From an uncultured Pelagibacteraceae bacterium (GTDB lineage Bacteria > Pseudomonadota > Alphaproteobacteria > Pelagibacterales > Pelagibacteraceae), in contig CACNFY010000002.1 in the NCBI GenBank assembly GCA_902619925.1, positions 62,001-126,000 on the forward strand: DNA of 64,000 nucleotides, given 5' to 3'. Below the pieces are notes generated by a model. The model made no database searches, had not been told where the DNA came from, and saw only the letters and a list, made by a program, of their open reading frames with translations. Below, piece by piece: positions 1 to 9,239 of this stretch. The translations under genes and the position numbers were made by a program. Position 1 is the first letter of the stretch. Each line of letters opens with the position of its first letter.

Positions 1-1
1 C

Positions 2-760
2 GACACATATGCTTCATATTCAAAAAGAAACGAAAATACCGGTAGATTGGCTATGGGATATGGAATGAGTAGTGCAGCAATAAACATTATTAGACCTTTA
101 AACAATAAAAATTTAATTTTGAATTATGAATCGAGCAAGCAAGATTTTAATAAAAATCATGGAATTAAAAAAGATAGTGTACTAGCTGGTGTATATTTTG
201 AAGATAAGAATAATAACGATGCTTTTATTTTAGCTGGAGCCTCAAGACATAACAGTAAAAGAAATATATTAACTAACACAACAGCAAGTGGAGATTTAGA
301 TCTAATTGATAATTATTCATCTTATGAGTTTCATTTTGGTAATAAATTTGAAAATGATTTAGCGCCAGCACTAGGTATTAATGTATCACATTCTTACACT
401 CCTAAACATTCTGAAAGCCAATTTTATAAATGGGATAAAAAACATGTTACAAACCTCTCTTTAGATCTTAGTGATAATTACAATTTAATTAATAGCGGGA
501 AATCAAAACTTATTTTATCATGGATATTAGATGGTAGAAAAATGTTTTTTGGTAAATCACAAGCATATAGTATTAATGGCAGTGAAGAAAAGTTTTTTCA
601 AAATGATAATCTAACTGAAGAGGCAACTTTATCATTAGGAATAAATTATGAAAAAAAATTGTTAAAATCAGGGAAACTTCTAATTTCTTTTGATGGTCAA
701 CAATCTTCACAAGACGTTACAGCAATTAATGCAAATGTTGCATACGTGCTTCAAATGTAA
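2..760 (+). CDS. C-terminal part of an outer-membrane beta-barrel/autotransporter-like protein (5' truncated by window)
   Basis: Frame is open from base 2 through the listed ORF; alternating amphipathic strands such as LILNYESS, DAFILAGASRH and KLLISFDGQ. Confidence 0.55.
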   Translation, partial: DTYASYSKRNENTGRLAMGYGMSSAAINIIRPLNNKNLILNYESSKQDFNKNHGIKKDSVLAGVYFEDKNNNDAFILAGASRHNSKRNILTNTTASGDLDLIDNYSSYEFHFGNKFENDLAPALGINVSHSYTPKHSESQFYKWDKKHVTNLSLDLSDNYNLINSGKSKLILSWILDGRKMFFGKSQAYSINGSEEKFFQNDNLTEEATLSLGINYEKKLLKSGKLLISFDGQQSSQDVTAINANVAYVLQM

Positions 761-2899
761 TTAATATTCAGCGTGAATACTTAATTTGGCAAGATAACTA
801 TCAGCAGAATTAAAAAAATTATTTTCTAAATCGAATTTTAAATTAAATCCATTAATTTCCTTAATAATATTAAATGCAGTGTCCATATTGTTATTATTTT
901 TTATACCTAGAGCAAATTTGGTTCCCTCGATAGGAACATAACCAGCCGAAATATAAAAATTGTTACTATAACCTCTTCTATTATAATTTTCTCTTTCAAA
1001 ATTAGCAATCACGGACCAACCTGAGATCGATGTAACATCAAAACCGTAACCTATTCTATAATTATGATCTGTCTCATTATCTATTTTTATAGAATAAATC
1101 TTGGTTGGATTATTTAAATAATATAATTCTGTATCAGAAGAGGGACTTGCATCTAAAATATACTCAAGTCTTCCATTATGATTTATTATTCTATCTTCAT
1201 AATGTTTAATTGTTTTATCGATTAAAACACCAGCCGTCACCAAAGCAGTCAAAACCTCGTGCTTATTAAAAAAGATTAAATCTGTCAGTCCATCATATAG
1301 ACTTGTCTCTTCTTGATAAGATCCAAGTTCAGTATATCCAAAATCTAATCTTAAACTTGGATTAAAATTAAGCTCTTTATTATTAATTCGTTTTCCAATG
1401 TTTAAAGTACCAAAAATCTGTCTTCCATCTCTACTTCCTTTTAAAAGATTGTCATACTGATCTCTTTTTATATCTAAATCTAAATGACTAAATCCTAAAA
1501 TTCCGTCTGTAAAAATATGATTCTCTCTTAATTTTGTTCCATATATTGAAACACTAAATGATTTAGCATGTAATTCAGATCTACCTGACCCTACATTTAT
1601 ATTATCGGCTCCAAATTGAAATACGTATCCATACATTGTATCTTGATTTTTTTTCCTATCAGCTCCTATTGCAACCCCTTTACTATTAAATCTCTTTATC
1701 AACGAGCCTGTTTTTTCATGGGTTTTTGCATAATTTATCCTTCCCTCACTCCATTGATGCCAGTCGTCTTCAGACTTGGGTTTTTTGTATTTTTTATTTG
1801 ATTTTATAGCGTCTACTAATTTTGAAAGACGTTGGTCAGAAAAGCTAATCTCGGCTTGCAAATTATTCAGATTGTCATAATTTTTGTGACGTCTTAACCA
1901 CTCAATTCTATGCATAATAGGAAGAGTATTATGTCTTATCATTTTCTTCGACAATTCTACTTGAGCCTCAATTATTGCAACAGTTTCATTATCAGTTAAT
2001 GGATTTTCACAATTTATTGTTGTTGCGCATGCAGCAGTATATTCTATAACTCTATTTAGGCCATCACTTTTATCATCTGTAATATATAGTCTTGTAAAGT
2101 TTGCGACAAATATAAAACCTCTCATATCTTCATGTGTGGTACCACCCAGGGTATATGTAGTAAAAGTAGATGATATCGTACTAATGTCCCAGGCAGTACT
2201 TAGGGTGTACTTATTCATATTATTATTTTCATTACCACCTATGTAAAGCTCTGTACCAGTTGAATTAAACTGAACATTTCTCATGCTATTGTCTGCACTT
2301 GCAAGTGAAGCCGATGTTTTACCAACTGTTACATTAGATGTTGTTATATCCCAAGGAGTTGCAAGTTCGTACTCTTTTAACTTATCATTATTGCTGCCAG
2401 AAACATACATTCTCGTTCCATCAGGTTTAAAAGTTATAGTTCTTAATTGGCTTTCACTTGTAACGTTATACTTTGCACTAAAACTTATTGTTGATGTATC
2501 CCAAGGTGTAGAAAGATCGAACTGATAAACTAAGGTACCCGTATTTGCGATTAAAAACAAACGAGTGCCATCAGGTTTAAATTCAATTGCATGAGGTAAA
2601 AAATCTAAATTAGTACCAACCTCCTCTTCTACTCTTGTATTTGAAACTTCTTGTGCTGTGCTGATATCAAACGGTGTACTTAAACTAAATTGAATAATAT
2701 TAGCCGCACGTCCAATAGCATTATCTGTAGTACCATTACGCTCAGTGACGTACATTATTGTTCCATCTGGTTTAAAATTTATACCCCTTATTTGGGTTGT
2801 ATTAGTTGATACGTCTAATTCTTGATTAAAAGTTAAAAATGCGTACGCACTTGTTGTGATTACAAAATTAAATATTATTGCTAGTATTATTCTTTTCAT
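761..2899 (-). CDS. Autotransporter: N-terminal repeat beta-propeller passenger plus C-terminal autotransporter-type barrel
   Basis: Signal peptide MKRIILAIIFNFVITTSAYA; about 5 repeats of FKPDGTRMYV...LSTPWDIST; C-terminal barrel strands ending in LSIHAEY. Confidence 0.7.
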   Translation of the reverse strand: MKRIILAIIFNFVITTSAYAFLTFNQELDVSTNTTQIRGINFKPDGTIMYVTERNGTTDNAIGRAANIIQFSLSTPFDISTAQEVSNTRVEEEVGTNLDFLPHAIEFKPDGTRLFLIANTGTLVYQFDLSTPWDTSTISFSAKYNVTSESQLRTITFKPDGTRMYVSGSNNDKLKEYELATPWDITTSNVTVGKTSASLASADNSMRNVQFNSTGTELYIGGNENNNMNKYTLSTAWDISTISSTFTTYTLGGTTHEDMRGFIFVANFTRLYITDDKSDGLNRVIEYTAACATTINCENPLTDNETVAIIEAQVELSKKMIRHNTLPIMHRIEWLRRHKNYDNLNNLQAEISFSDQRLSKLVDAIKSNKKYKKPKSEDDWHQWSEGRINYAKTHEKTGSLIKRFNSKGVAIGADRKKNQDTMYGYVFQFGADNINVGSGRSELHAKSFSVSIYGTKLRENHIFTDGILGFSHLDLDIKRDQYDNLLKGSRDGRQIFGTLNIGKRINNKELNFNPSLRLDFGYTELGSYQEETSLYDGLTDLIFFNKHEVLTALVTAGVLIDKTIKHYEDRIINHNGRLEYILDASPSSDTELYYLNNPTKIYSIKIDNETDHNYRIGYGFDVTSISGWSVIANFERENYNRRGYSNNFYISAGYVPIEGTKFALGIKNNNNMDTAFNIIKEINGFNLKFDLENNFFNSADSYLAKLSIHAEY

Positions 2900-2904
2900 A
2901 ATAA

Positions 2905-3654
2905 TTAAACTACAGGTCTTATTAAAATATATAGTGTTATACCAAGAATAATATATGGACCAAATGGTATTTGAGAAGACAAATTCTTAGATTTATTGAT
3001 TAATGATGGCAAAGATAGTCCTAAAGCTATTATTGATGATAAAAACAACACAAAAGGAATAGAATACCATCCAAACCAAAATCCAATCGCAGATAAAAGT
3101 TTTGCGTCACCCAAACCCATACCTTCTTTATTTCTAATTTTTTTATATGTAAAAATAATTAACCATATGACTAAATATCCAATTATACCTCCAGCTAATG
3201 AACTAATATAATTCGGAAATAAAGAGTTATTTAAGTTAGGATCGAATGATTTTATAAAACCAATAAACATTAATGGGTATGTTAATGTATTTGGAATAAT
3301 AAAATGTTTTAAATCAATAAAAAATATAATAACAAAAAAAATACTTAGTATTATTAGTAATAATGAGGTGATGCTAATTCCATAAAAATAATATATAATA
3401 GTAAATGAAATTGCAGTTATTAGTTCTACAATAAAATACTGAAAACTAATCTTGTAGTCACAATTTCTGCACTTTCTTTTTAATAATAAAAAGGAGATTA
3501 AAGGAATATTATCGAACCATTTAATTGTTTTTTGGCAACCGGGGCAAAAAGATCGAGTAAAAATAACACTTTTATCTGCAGGTATGCGATGAATACAGAC
3601 ATTAGAAAAACTACCCCATATACAGCCTAATACGAAAAAGATAATAAAAAACAC
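2905..3654 (-). CDS. pilD: Prepilin peptidase (A24 family, PilD-like)
   Basis: GSFSNVCIHRIP, two CxxC pairs (CPGC, CRNC), GMGLGDAKLLSAIGFWFGW catalytic motif, multiple TM segments. Confidence 0.92.
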   Translation of the reverse strand: MFFIIFFVLGCIWGSFSNVCIHRIPADKSVIFTRSFCPGCQKTIKWFDNIPLISFLLLKRKCRNCDYKISFQYFIVELITAISFTIIYYFYGISITSLLLIILSIFFVIIFFIDLKHFIIPNTLTYPLMFIGFIKSFDPNLNNSLFPNYISSLAGGIIGYLVIWLIIFTYKKIRNKEGMGLGDAKLLSAIGFWFGWYSIPFVLFLSSIIALGLSLPSLINKSKNLSSQIPFGPYIILGITLYILIRPVV

Positions 3655-3669
3655 TAATCAAATTTTAAA

Positions 3670-5100
3670 TTGGGAGGCAATATTAACAATTCCGTCAATA
3701 CAGTATTGAATAAGCACCACAGCGTCTTGCAGGTGAATATAAAGACCCGGAGTATTAATTATGATTTCCATAATGACTCAAATTATCAAAAAAAAAGTAT
3801 AATTCCAAATACAAAAATGTTTTTTAAATCACAAAAAAATGAGCCAAACAAAGAAAATATAGCTTTAAATGAGGATTTGGCAATAATTACAAAAATGAAT
3901 CAAGAGTTTGCGACTTCTCTTGATTTAAAAGAAACTTTACAGACTGCTTTAGAAGTAATTATTAAAAGAATAGATGCACAAGCTGCAAATATTTTTCTAA
4001 TTGACGATAAAAAGAAAGTTTTCCAATGTATAGCATCAAAATATCAATCATATTTAGATGAGTATGAAATACCATTGACTCAAGGCGTTATGGGTAAAGC
4101 TGTTTTGCAAAAAAAGTGTATCAGAGTTGGTAATGTTAGAAAAGACGTACGAGAAATTGCAGAATTCTATTTTGATTTAGATAATAAAACTAATTTTACC
4201 ACTTATTCAGTTCTGTGTTCACCTCTAATAGCTTCAAATGAGTGTATCGGAGTAATTCATTGTCTAAATAAAAAAAGTAATTCAAAATTATTTGAAGAAG
4301 GTGACAGAAAATTATTAGAAACTTTGTCAGCACCCGCAGCTTTAGCTATCAGAAATGCTAAAATGGCAAAAGAATTAATTGACAAGAATAGAATTCAAAA
4401 AGAAATAGAAATTGTAGGTGAAATACAAAAAACTTTATTATCAAAAAATATAAAAGAAAATTTTCCAATAGCCGGAATAAATATTCCTGCAAAAATTGTA
4501 TCTGGTGACTTTTATAATTTTTCAGATCTTGGTGATGGTAAATTTGGTTTTGGTGTTGCTGATGTTTCGGGTAAAGGAATCAAGTCATCTTTGTTAATGT
4601 CAAAAGCATCTAGTTTGTATAGATGTCTTAGTAAAACAATTTATTCCGCTGCGGGATTACTAGAACTTTTAAATAAAGAAATTTGCGAGACAACTTCTCG
4701 TGGGATGTTTGTAACTATGCTTATTGGAATATACGATAGTAAAAAAAAAGAATTACTTTTATCAAATGCTGGTCATGAACCACCTTTAATCTATTTTAGC
4801 AACGGAAAATTTGAAAATCATACAGAAGCTGGACCTCCTTTAGGCATAATGTCTAAAATAAAGTACAAAGAAACAAAAATTAATTTTTCAAATTGTTCGA
4901 TGTATGTATTTACTGATGGCATTACAGAAATAAAAGACCCAAACGGTCAAATGTTAGGGGCAGATGGGTTTCAAAATTATGTTATTAAACATAAAGACAA
5001 GATAATTCATGAAAGATTGCAAATAATTGTTGAAGACATAATAAAATCTGGAAAAATTCAAAAAGATGACTTAACAATCTTAGTTGTTGACGGAAAATAG
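3670..5100 (+). CDS. GAF domain plus SpoIIE/PP2C-type serine phosphatase (RsbU-like); true start may be ATG near 3817
   Basis: GAF-like N-terminal half; SGDFYNF, GVADVSGKGIKSSLLMSKAS, NAGHEPPLIYF, FTDGITE, DDLTILVVD motifs; listed start is TTG. Confidence 0.85.
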   Translation: MGGNINNSVNTVLNKHHSVLQVNIKTRSINYDFHNDSNYQKKSIIPNTKMFFKSQKNEPNKENIALNEDLAIITKMNQEFATSLDLKETLQTALEVIIKRIDAQAANIFLIDDKKKVFQCIASKYQSYLDEYEIPLTQGVMGKAVLQKKCIRVGNVRKDVREIAEFYFDLDNKTNFTTYSVLCSPLIASNECIGVIHCLNKKSNSKLFEEGDRKLLETLSAPAALAIRNAKMAKELIDKNRIQKEIEIVGEIQKTLLSKNIKENFPIAGINIPAKIVSGDFYNFSDLGDGKFGFGVADVSGKGIKSSLLMSKASSLYRCLSKTIYSAAGLLELLNKEICETTSRGMFVTMLIGIYDSKKKELLLSNAGHEPPLIYFSNGKFENHTEAGPPLGIMSKIKYKETKINFSNCSMYVFTDGITEIKDPNGQMLGADGFQNYVIKHKDKIIHERLQIIVEDIIKSGKIQKDDLTILVVDGK

Positions 5101-5258
5101 TGAGGAATTTCAAATAATTTTGAATATTCTCTTAAAAATAGAAAAAAAAGATCAATTTACGGTTGTATAATTGCAATTATAATTTCATAAAAATAATTTA
5201 TTAAATATAAATGATTTCTAAAATAAAAAAACTTTATAAAAATTTTAATATCTTTAGA

Positions 5259-5572
5259 TTCTAACACAAAAAAAATAGCTCTAACACAAAAATATTAAAA
5301 AAAATTAAAAACTCAAAAAAGCTTGATTTTATTGGAATTTATAATTTTTTGAATTTTATATTAACTCTAACACAATAGGTAAATTTCTTTTGTGTTAGAG
5401 TTATCTTAATTAAGAAAAATTATTAAAATATTTTCATTTTTTCCTACTATGTAAAAAAAATAGCTATTTTGCTTAGTTTTTAACATAATTATATTTTTTT
5501 TCTCGTTTTAGTAAATATTATGTTGGACAATTTTGAATATTGTGTTAGAGTTTTATAAAAATTGTGTTAGAG
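5259..5572. repeat. Array of six CTCTAACACAA elements (3 forward: 5259-5269 with one mismatch, 5279-5289, 5365-5375; 3 reverse: 5390-5400, 5540-5550, 5562-5572)
   Basis: Direct reading; five perfect 11-mers plus one 10/11, all in the intergenic gap upstream of the pilus operon. Confidence 0.93.
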
Positions 5573-5594
5573 AAATTAAAATTTTGGAAAAAAA

Positions 5595-8060
5595 ATGGAC
5601 GATAAGGAAAAAGAAAAATTTGGAGTCATAATTGATAAAGAGAAGCAACCTGAGAGCGATCAACCAAAGGTTGATGAAAGTGTTCCTCGAGATCAAAATT
5701 TAACCTCAGGTAGTGAAGAATCTGAGGTCTTAGACGCAGAGAAGCCTGAAAACGAGAATTATCAGGAAAATATTAACGAAAAAGAAGAGATCAAAGTTGA
5801 AAACATAACAAATGAAAATATTTCAGTTTCTACAAAAGAAACTAATGATGAAAATTTAAATAATTTAAGCGAAGAAGATGATAAAAATAAAAATATCGAA
5901 AACATCACACATGAAGAAAAAAAAGATCATCAAGTCATTCATAAAAAAGATGGAAGATTACATATTTATGTTAGACAAGATAAGTATAAGGGAGAATTAA
6001 AATCAAAAAATTGGGTTGGAAGAATTTATTTAGATGGTAAACAAAAAATTTTCTCTTCAGGTACTCCAAATTTAGACGATGCTATTCCTATTTTAGAAAA
6101 GTGGTTTGACGATTTACACGCGCAAAAAGAAAAAGAAAAAAATAATAAAATTCAAAGTGATATCAAGGAAGAAATTAATATAGAAAAAAAACAAGAGGAA
6201 CAAAATAAAGAAACAACTCCTCCTTATGTAGACACAACATCGGTATCAACTTTAAATAATGAAAATTTAAAAGAAAATTTAGAGATTAATTCTCAAATTA
6301 ATCAAAAAAATTTAAATGAAGAAAAAAAATCAAATGTTGTAACAAGTTTGATAGACAAAATAAAAAATGTTAAAATAAAAAAACCTGAATTTGTTAAAAA
6401 AGACTCTGTTAAAATATCAGGTGGTAAATCAATAACAAATATTAAAAATAAACTTGGAGGTTTTTTCAAATCTAAAATTGGAAAATCATCTGTGCAAGGT
6501 GAAGAAATAGTTGGTGTCGAACTTACAAACAAAGAAATTAGACTTGCTCAAATTACATCAAACAAAGCTAATCAATGGATACTTGAAAAATTTTATATTC
6601 ATAAAGTTGATTTACCTGAAGATGCATCTGTTTTAGATAATGCTGATAAGATGGGTGAAGAATTATCTCTTGCAATACAAAAATCAAAAATCACAACACC
6701 TAATGCCGCGATTGCAATACCTGTTACTAGTGCAATAATTAGGGTCGTCACTGCACCGTTGATGAAAGATGAGGAATTACAAAAAGCAATAGACACTAAT
6801 TCTCTTTGGGAAAATTTAGTTCAATTGACTGATAATTTAGATGATTATTCAATATTTCATCAAGTGATAAATAAAAATGATAAAGAGAATACAATGGATA
6901 TTTTATTTGTTGCTTCGAAATTGGCAGATATAAATAATTATACATCAATTATAAAGAGGAGTAATTTAAACCCAGTTATAATTGATGTTAAATGTTTTGC
7001 ACTTAAATCGGCGGTTGACCAAATAAATCAAATTTCAAAAAATGCAGAAGATGCAAATTTGACTGCAGTATTAGAATTTGGATTAGATGAAAATTATTTA
7101 ATGATTTTGTATGAAAATAATCCAATAATCACAGACATTTTTATAAGAAATCAGGATAGGGATATTTTACAAAATTCTCAAAATCAAGAGGAAAAAGAAG
7201 CACTTGTAAGAAGATTTATAACTCAAGTAAAACAAGCTGTTCAAGATTTTGAAACAAAATACGAAAAAAGAATAAGAAACATTAAAGTTGTTTCTGATTT
7301 AAACAATGTTGATGATTATCTATCAACATTTAGAAAAAGTATGGTTAATGTAGGTTTCAACTTATTTGATCCAATTGATGGTCTACAAATCCCCCAACAA
7401 AACACCGAGGCAACAAATTTACAGAATAGATCTTATCTAGCTACAGTAATAGGATTAGCTTTTAGAAAATTAGATGTATTCGGTTATTATAAATTTGTAA
7501 CTGCAGTTAAAAATATAAATCTTCTTCCTGATAGAGCAGGAATGATTAAACAAAAAAAAATGAAAGCATTTTCTAAATTTGCTTTTAAAGGTGTAGCGGG
7601 TGCTGTTATTGCAATTTATACCTTATTGTTTGGTTTATCTTTTTGGCAAATTTATTCTTACAATGCAAAATTAAAAGATTATGACAAAATAATTAAAGAA
7701 CATAAAGTAAAAGAAAAACAGAAAAATAAATTTAGTAAAGAGTTGGGTGTTATGACTAAAACATTACAGCTCAGCAAAACTCTTAAATCTAATAAAAGTT
7801 TAAGTTACAGATATTTAGCACAAATTGCTATGAGCGTTCCTAAAAGAGTAAAATTCAATTCAATACAATATGACGGAAAAAAATCAATCATACTTAAAGG
7901 ATCTGCAGCAACTGATCAAGATATTTTAAAATTAATAAATAATTTAAATACTCAAAAACTAGTTAATCAAGCTTCTCTTGGTTCAATGAGTTTACCTAAA
8001 TCAAAAGCTGGTGCTAACAGTAAAAAAGGATTTCAAATTTTAGTAAAGGTTAAAGGATAA
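5595..8060 (+). CDS. Type IV pilus PilM-PilN fusion with long acidic N-terminal extension and small Arm/AP2-like beta domain
   Basis: PilM-like actin-fold segment from GEEIVGVELTNKEIRLAQI; then NINLLPDR, one TM, coiled coil and PilN-like C-terminal domain. Confidence 0.75.
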   Translation: MDDKEKEKFGVIIDKEKQPESDQPKVDESVPRDQNLTSGSEESEVLDAEKPENENYQENINEKEEIKVENITNENISVSTKETNDENLNNLSEEDDKNKNIENITHEEKKDHQVIHKKDGRLHIYVRQDKYKGELKSKNWVGRIYLDGKQKIFSSGTPNLDDAIPILEKWFDDLHAQKEKEKNNKIQSDIKEEINIEKKQEEQNKETTPPYVDTTSVSTLNNENLKENLEINSQINQKNLNEEKKSNVVTSLIDKIKNVKIKKPEFVKKDSVKISGGKSITNIKNKLGGFFKSKIGKSSVQGEEIVGVELTNKEIRLAQITSNKANQWILEKFYIHKVDLPEDASVLDNADKMGEELSLAIQKSKITTPNAAIAIPVTSAIIRVVTAPLMKDEELQKAIDTNSLWENLVQLTDNLDDYSIFHQVINKNDKENTMDILFVASKLADINNYTSIIKRSNLNPVIIDVKCFALKSAVDQINQISKNAEDANLTAVLEFGLDENYLMILYENNPIITDIFIRNQDRDILQNSQNQEEKEALVRRFITQVKQAVQDFETKYEKRIRNIKVVSDLNNVDDYLSTFRKSMVNVGFNLFDPIDGLQIPQQNTEATNLQNRSYLATVIGLAFRKLDVFGYYKFVTAVKNINLLPDRAGMIKQKKMKAFSKFAFKGVAGAVIAIYTLLFGLSFWQIYSYNAKLKDYDKIIKEHKVKEKQKNKFSKELGVMTKTLQLSKTLKSNKSLSYRYLAQIAMSVPKRVKFNSIQYDGKKSIILKGSAATDQDILKLINNLNTQKLVNQASLGSMSLPKSKAGANSKKGFQILVKVKG

Positions 8061-8065
8061 TTTTT

Positions 8066-8749
8066 ATGGATTTAAAAAATATTGATTTTAAGAATATAAA
8101 CCTAGATGAAATAAAATCTAAAATTTTAGCTATTGATAAAAAAATTCTTATAAAAATTGGAATTGGATTTGGCGCAATTATTTTTTTCTTAATAATTTAT
8201 TATGCAATTTTAAATCCGATAGTTGAAAAAAAGAAAGTTCAATTAGAGGACATGAATTTAAAAAAAGATGAAATAGTTAAATTCAATAAAGATATCAAAT
8301 CTATAAAAAAGAAAATAAAAAAAGTTAAGCCTGAATATGAAAATTATTCTACTTTATTTCACTCAAAAGCCGAGGTTGAAGGTCTTTACCAAACATTAAG
8401 TGAGTATGCTTCATTAAATGGATTAGTTATTTCGAGAATTTCAAAAGGAAAACCAACTGCAATCACCAAGTCATCATTAATGAATAAAAAGAAAAAAAAG
8501 AAGAAAAAGAGAAAGAAAAAGAAGAAACAAGACACCAAAAAAAGTATTGCTTATTACAGGATACCAGTAAGCTTTGAAATAAAGGGGAATTTCATTGGAT
8601 ATATCAAGTTTAAAAGACAAGTCTCTTTATCAAAGAAGATGTTAAACTTTGACAAAGAATCAATAAAAGTGCTAAAAGGGAGCACAACTAACGCGATAGT
8701 TGTAAAAGGTATATTAACGATAGTGGGGTTACCAGATGAGTTTTTTTAA
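8066..8749 (+). CDS. pilO: PilO-like pilus assembly protein with lysine-rich insertion
   Basis: Single N-terminal TM, coiled coil, position between PilMN and PilP; KKKKKKKKRKKKKKQ tract. Confidence 0.65.
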   Translation: MDLKNIDFKNINLDEIKSKILAIDKKILIKIGIGFGAIIFFLIIYYAILNPIVEKKKVQLEDMNLKKDEIVKFNKDIKSIKKKIKKVKPEYENYSTLFHSKAEVEGLYQTLSEYASLNGLVISRISKGKPTAITKSSLMNKKKKKKKKRKKKKKQDTKKSIAYYRIPVSFEIKGNFIGYIKFKRQVSLSKKMLNFDKESIKVLKGSTTNAIVVKGILTIVGLPDEFF

Positions 8750-9239
8750 AATTACTCTTTTGACTTTATTATTAGTCTCTTTAAGTAAAATTGGCTTAGC
8801 AGACAGCCATGATCAGCAAAAAAATATTTTAGATCAAGCAAAAGAGATAAATGAGGAAATAAACAAAAAACAATCTTCGACACAAGCTAATATTTCATCT
8901 GAGATTGGTGAAAATGACGAAGAACCTTTGCCACTAAATGATCCTTTCGCTGGAGATGACGGAACGGCAAGTAAAATAGTCTCTGATGTAACAGTAGAAA
9001 AAGAACTAGTAAATTTGAGTAAATACAAATTAGTTGGAGTTTTTAATGGAGCTATAAAATCATTTGCAACTTTTGTAGACGAAGGTGGAGAATTTATAAC
9101 CCTTGAAATAGAAGAAGAATTATCGAATGGACTAAAATTAGTTGACGTTAATATAAAAGAGGCAATTTTTCAAAAGGGTGAAAATAGTTTTGTATCCTTA
9201 AATTTTAAAAACCAAATTAGAGAAAGAGATGAATTTTAA
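8736..9239 (+). CDS. pilP: PilP-like pilus assembly protein
   Basis: Signal peptide, DPF-type motif, YKLVGVFNG...ATF strand pattern, position before secretin. Confidence 0.6.
   Translation: MSFFKITLLTLLLVSLSKIGLADSHDQQKNILDQAKEINEEINKKQSSTQANISSEIGENDEEPLPLNDPFAGDDGTASKIVSDVTVEKELVNLSKYKLVGVFNGAIKSFATFVDEGGEFITLEIEEELSNGLKLVDVNIKEAIFQKGENSFVSLNFKNQIRERDEF

Noticed and set aside
5259-5572. Integron attC-like sites (CTCTAAC / GTTAGAG resemble attC core sites)
   Set aside because: Conservation extends through ACACAA well beyond the 7-bp core, the outermost bases do not fit RYYYAAC/GTTRRRY, and there is no integrase or cassette array.
5259-5572. CRISPR or replication-origin iterons
   Set aside because: Repeats are only 11 bp, in both orientations with irregular spacing; no cas, rep or dnaA-box pattern seen.
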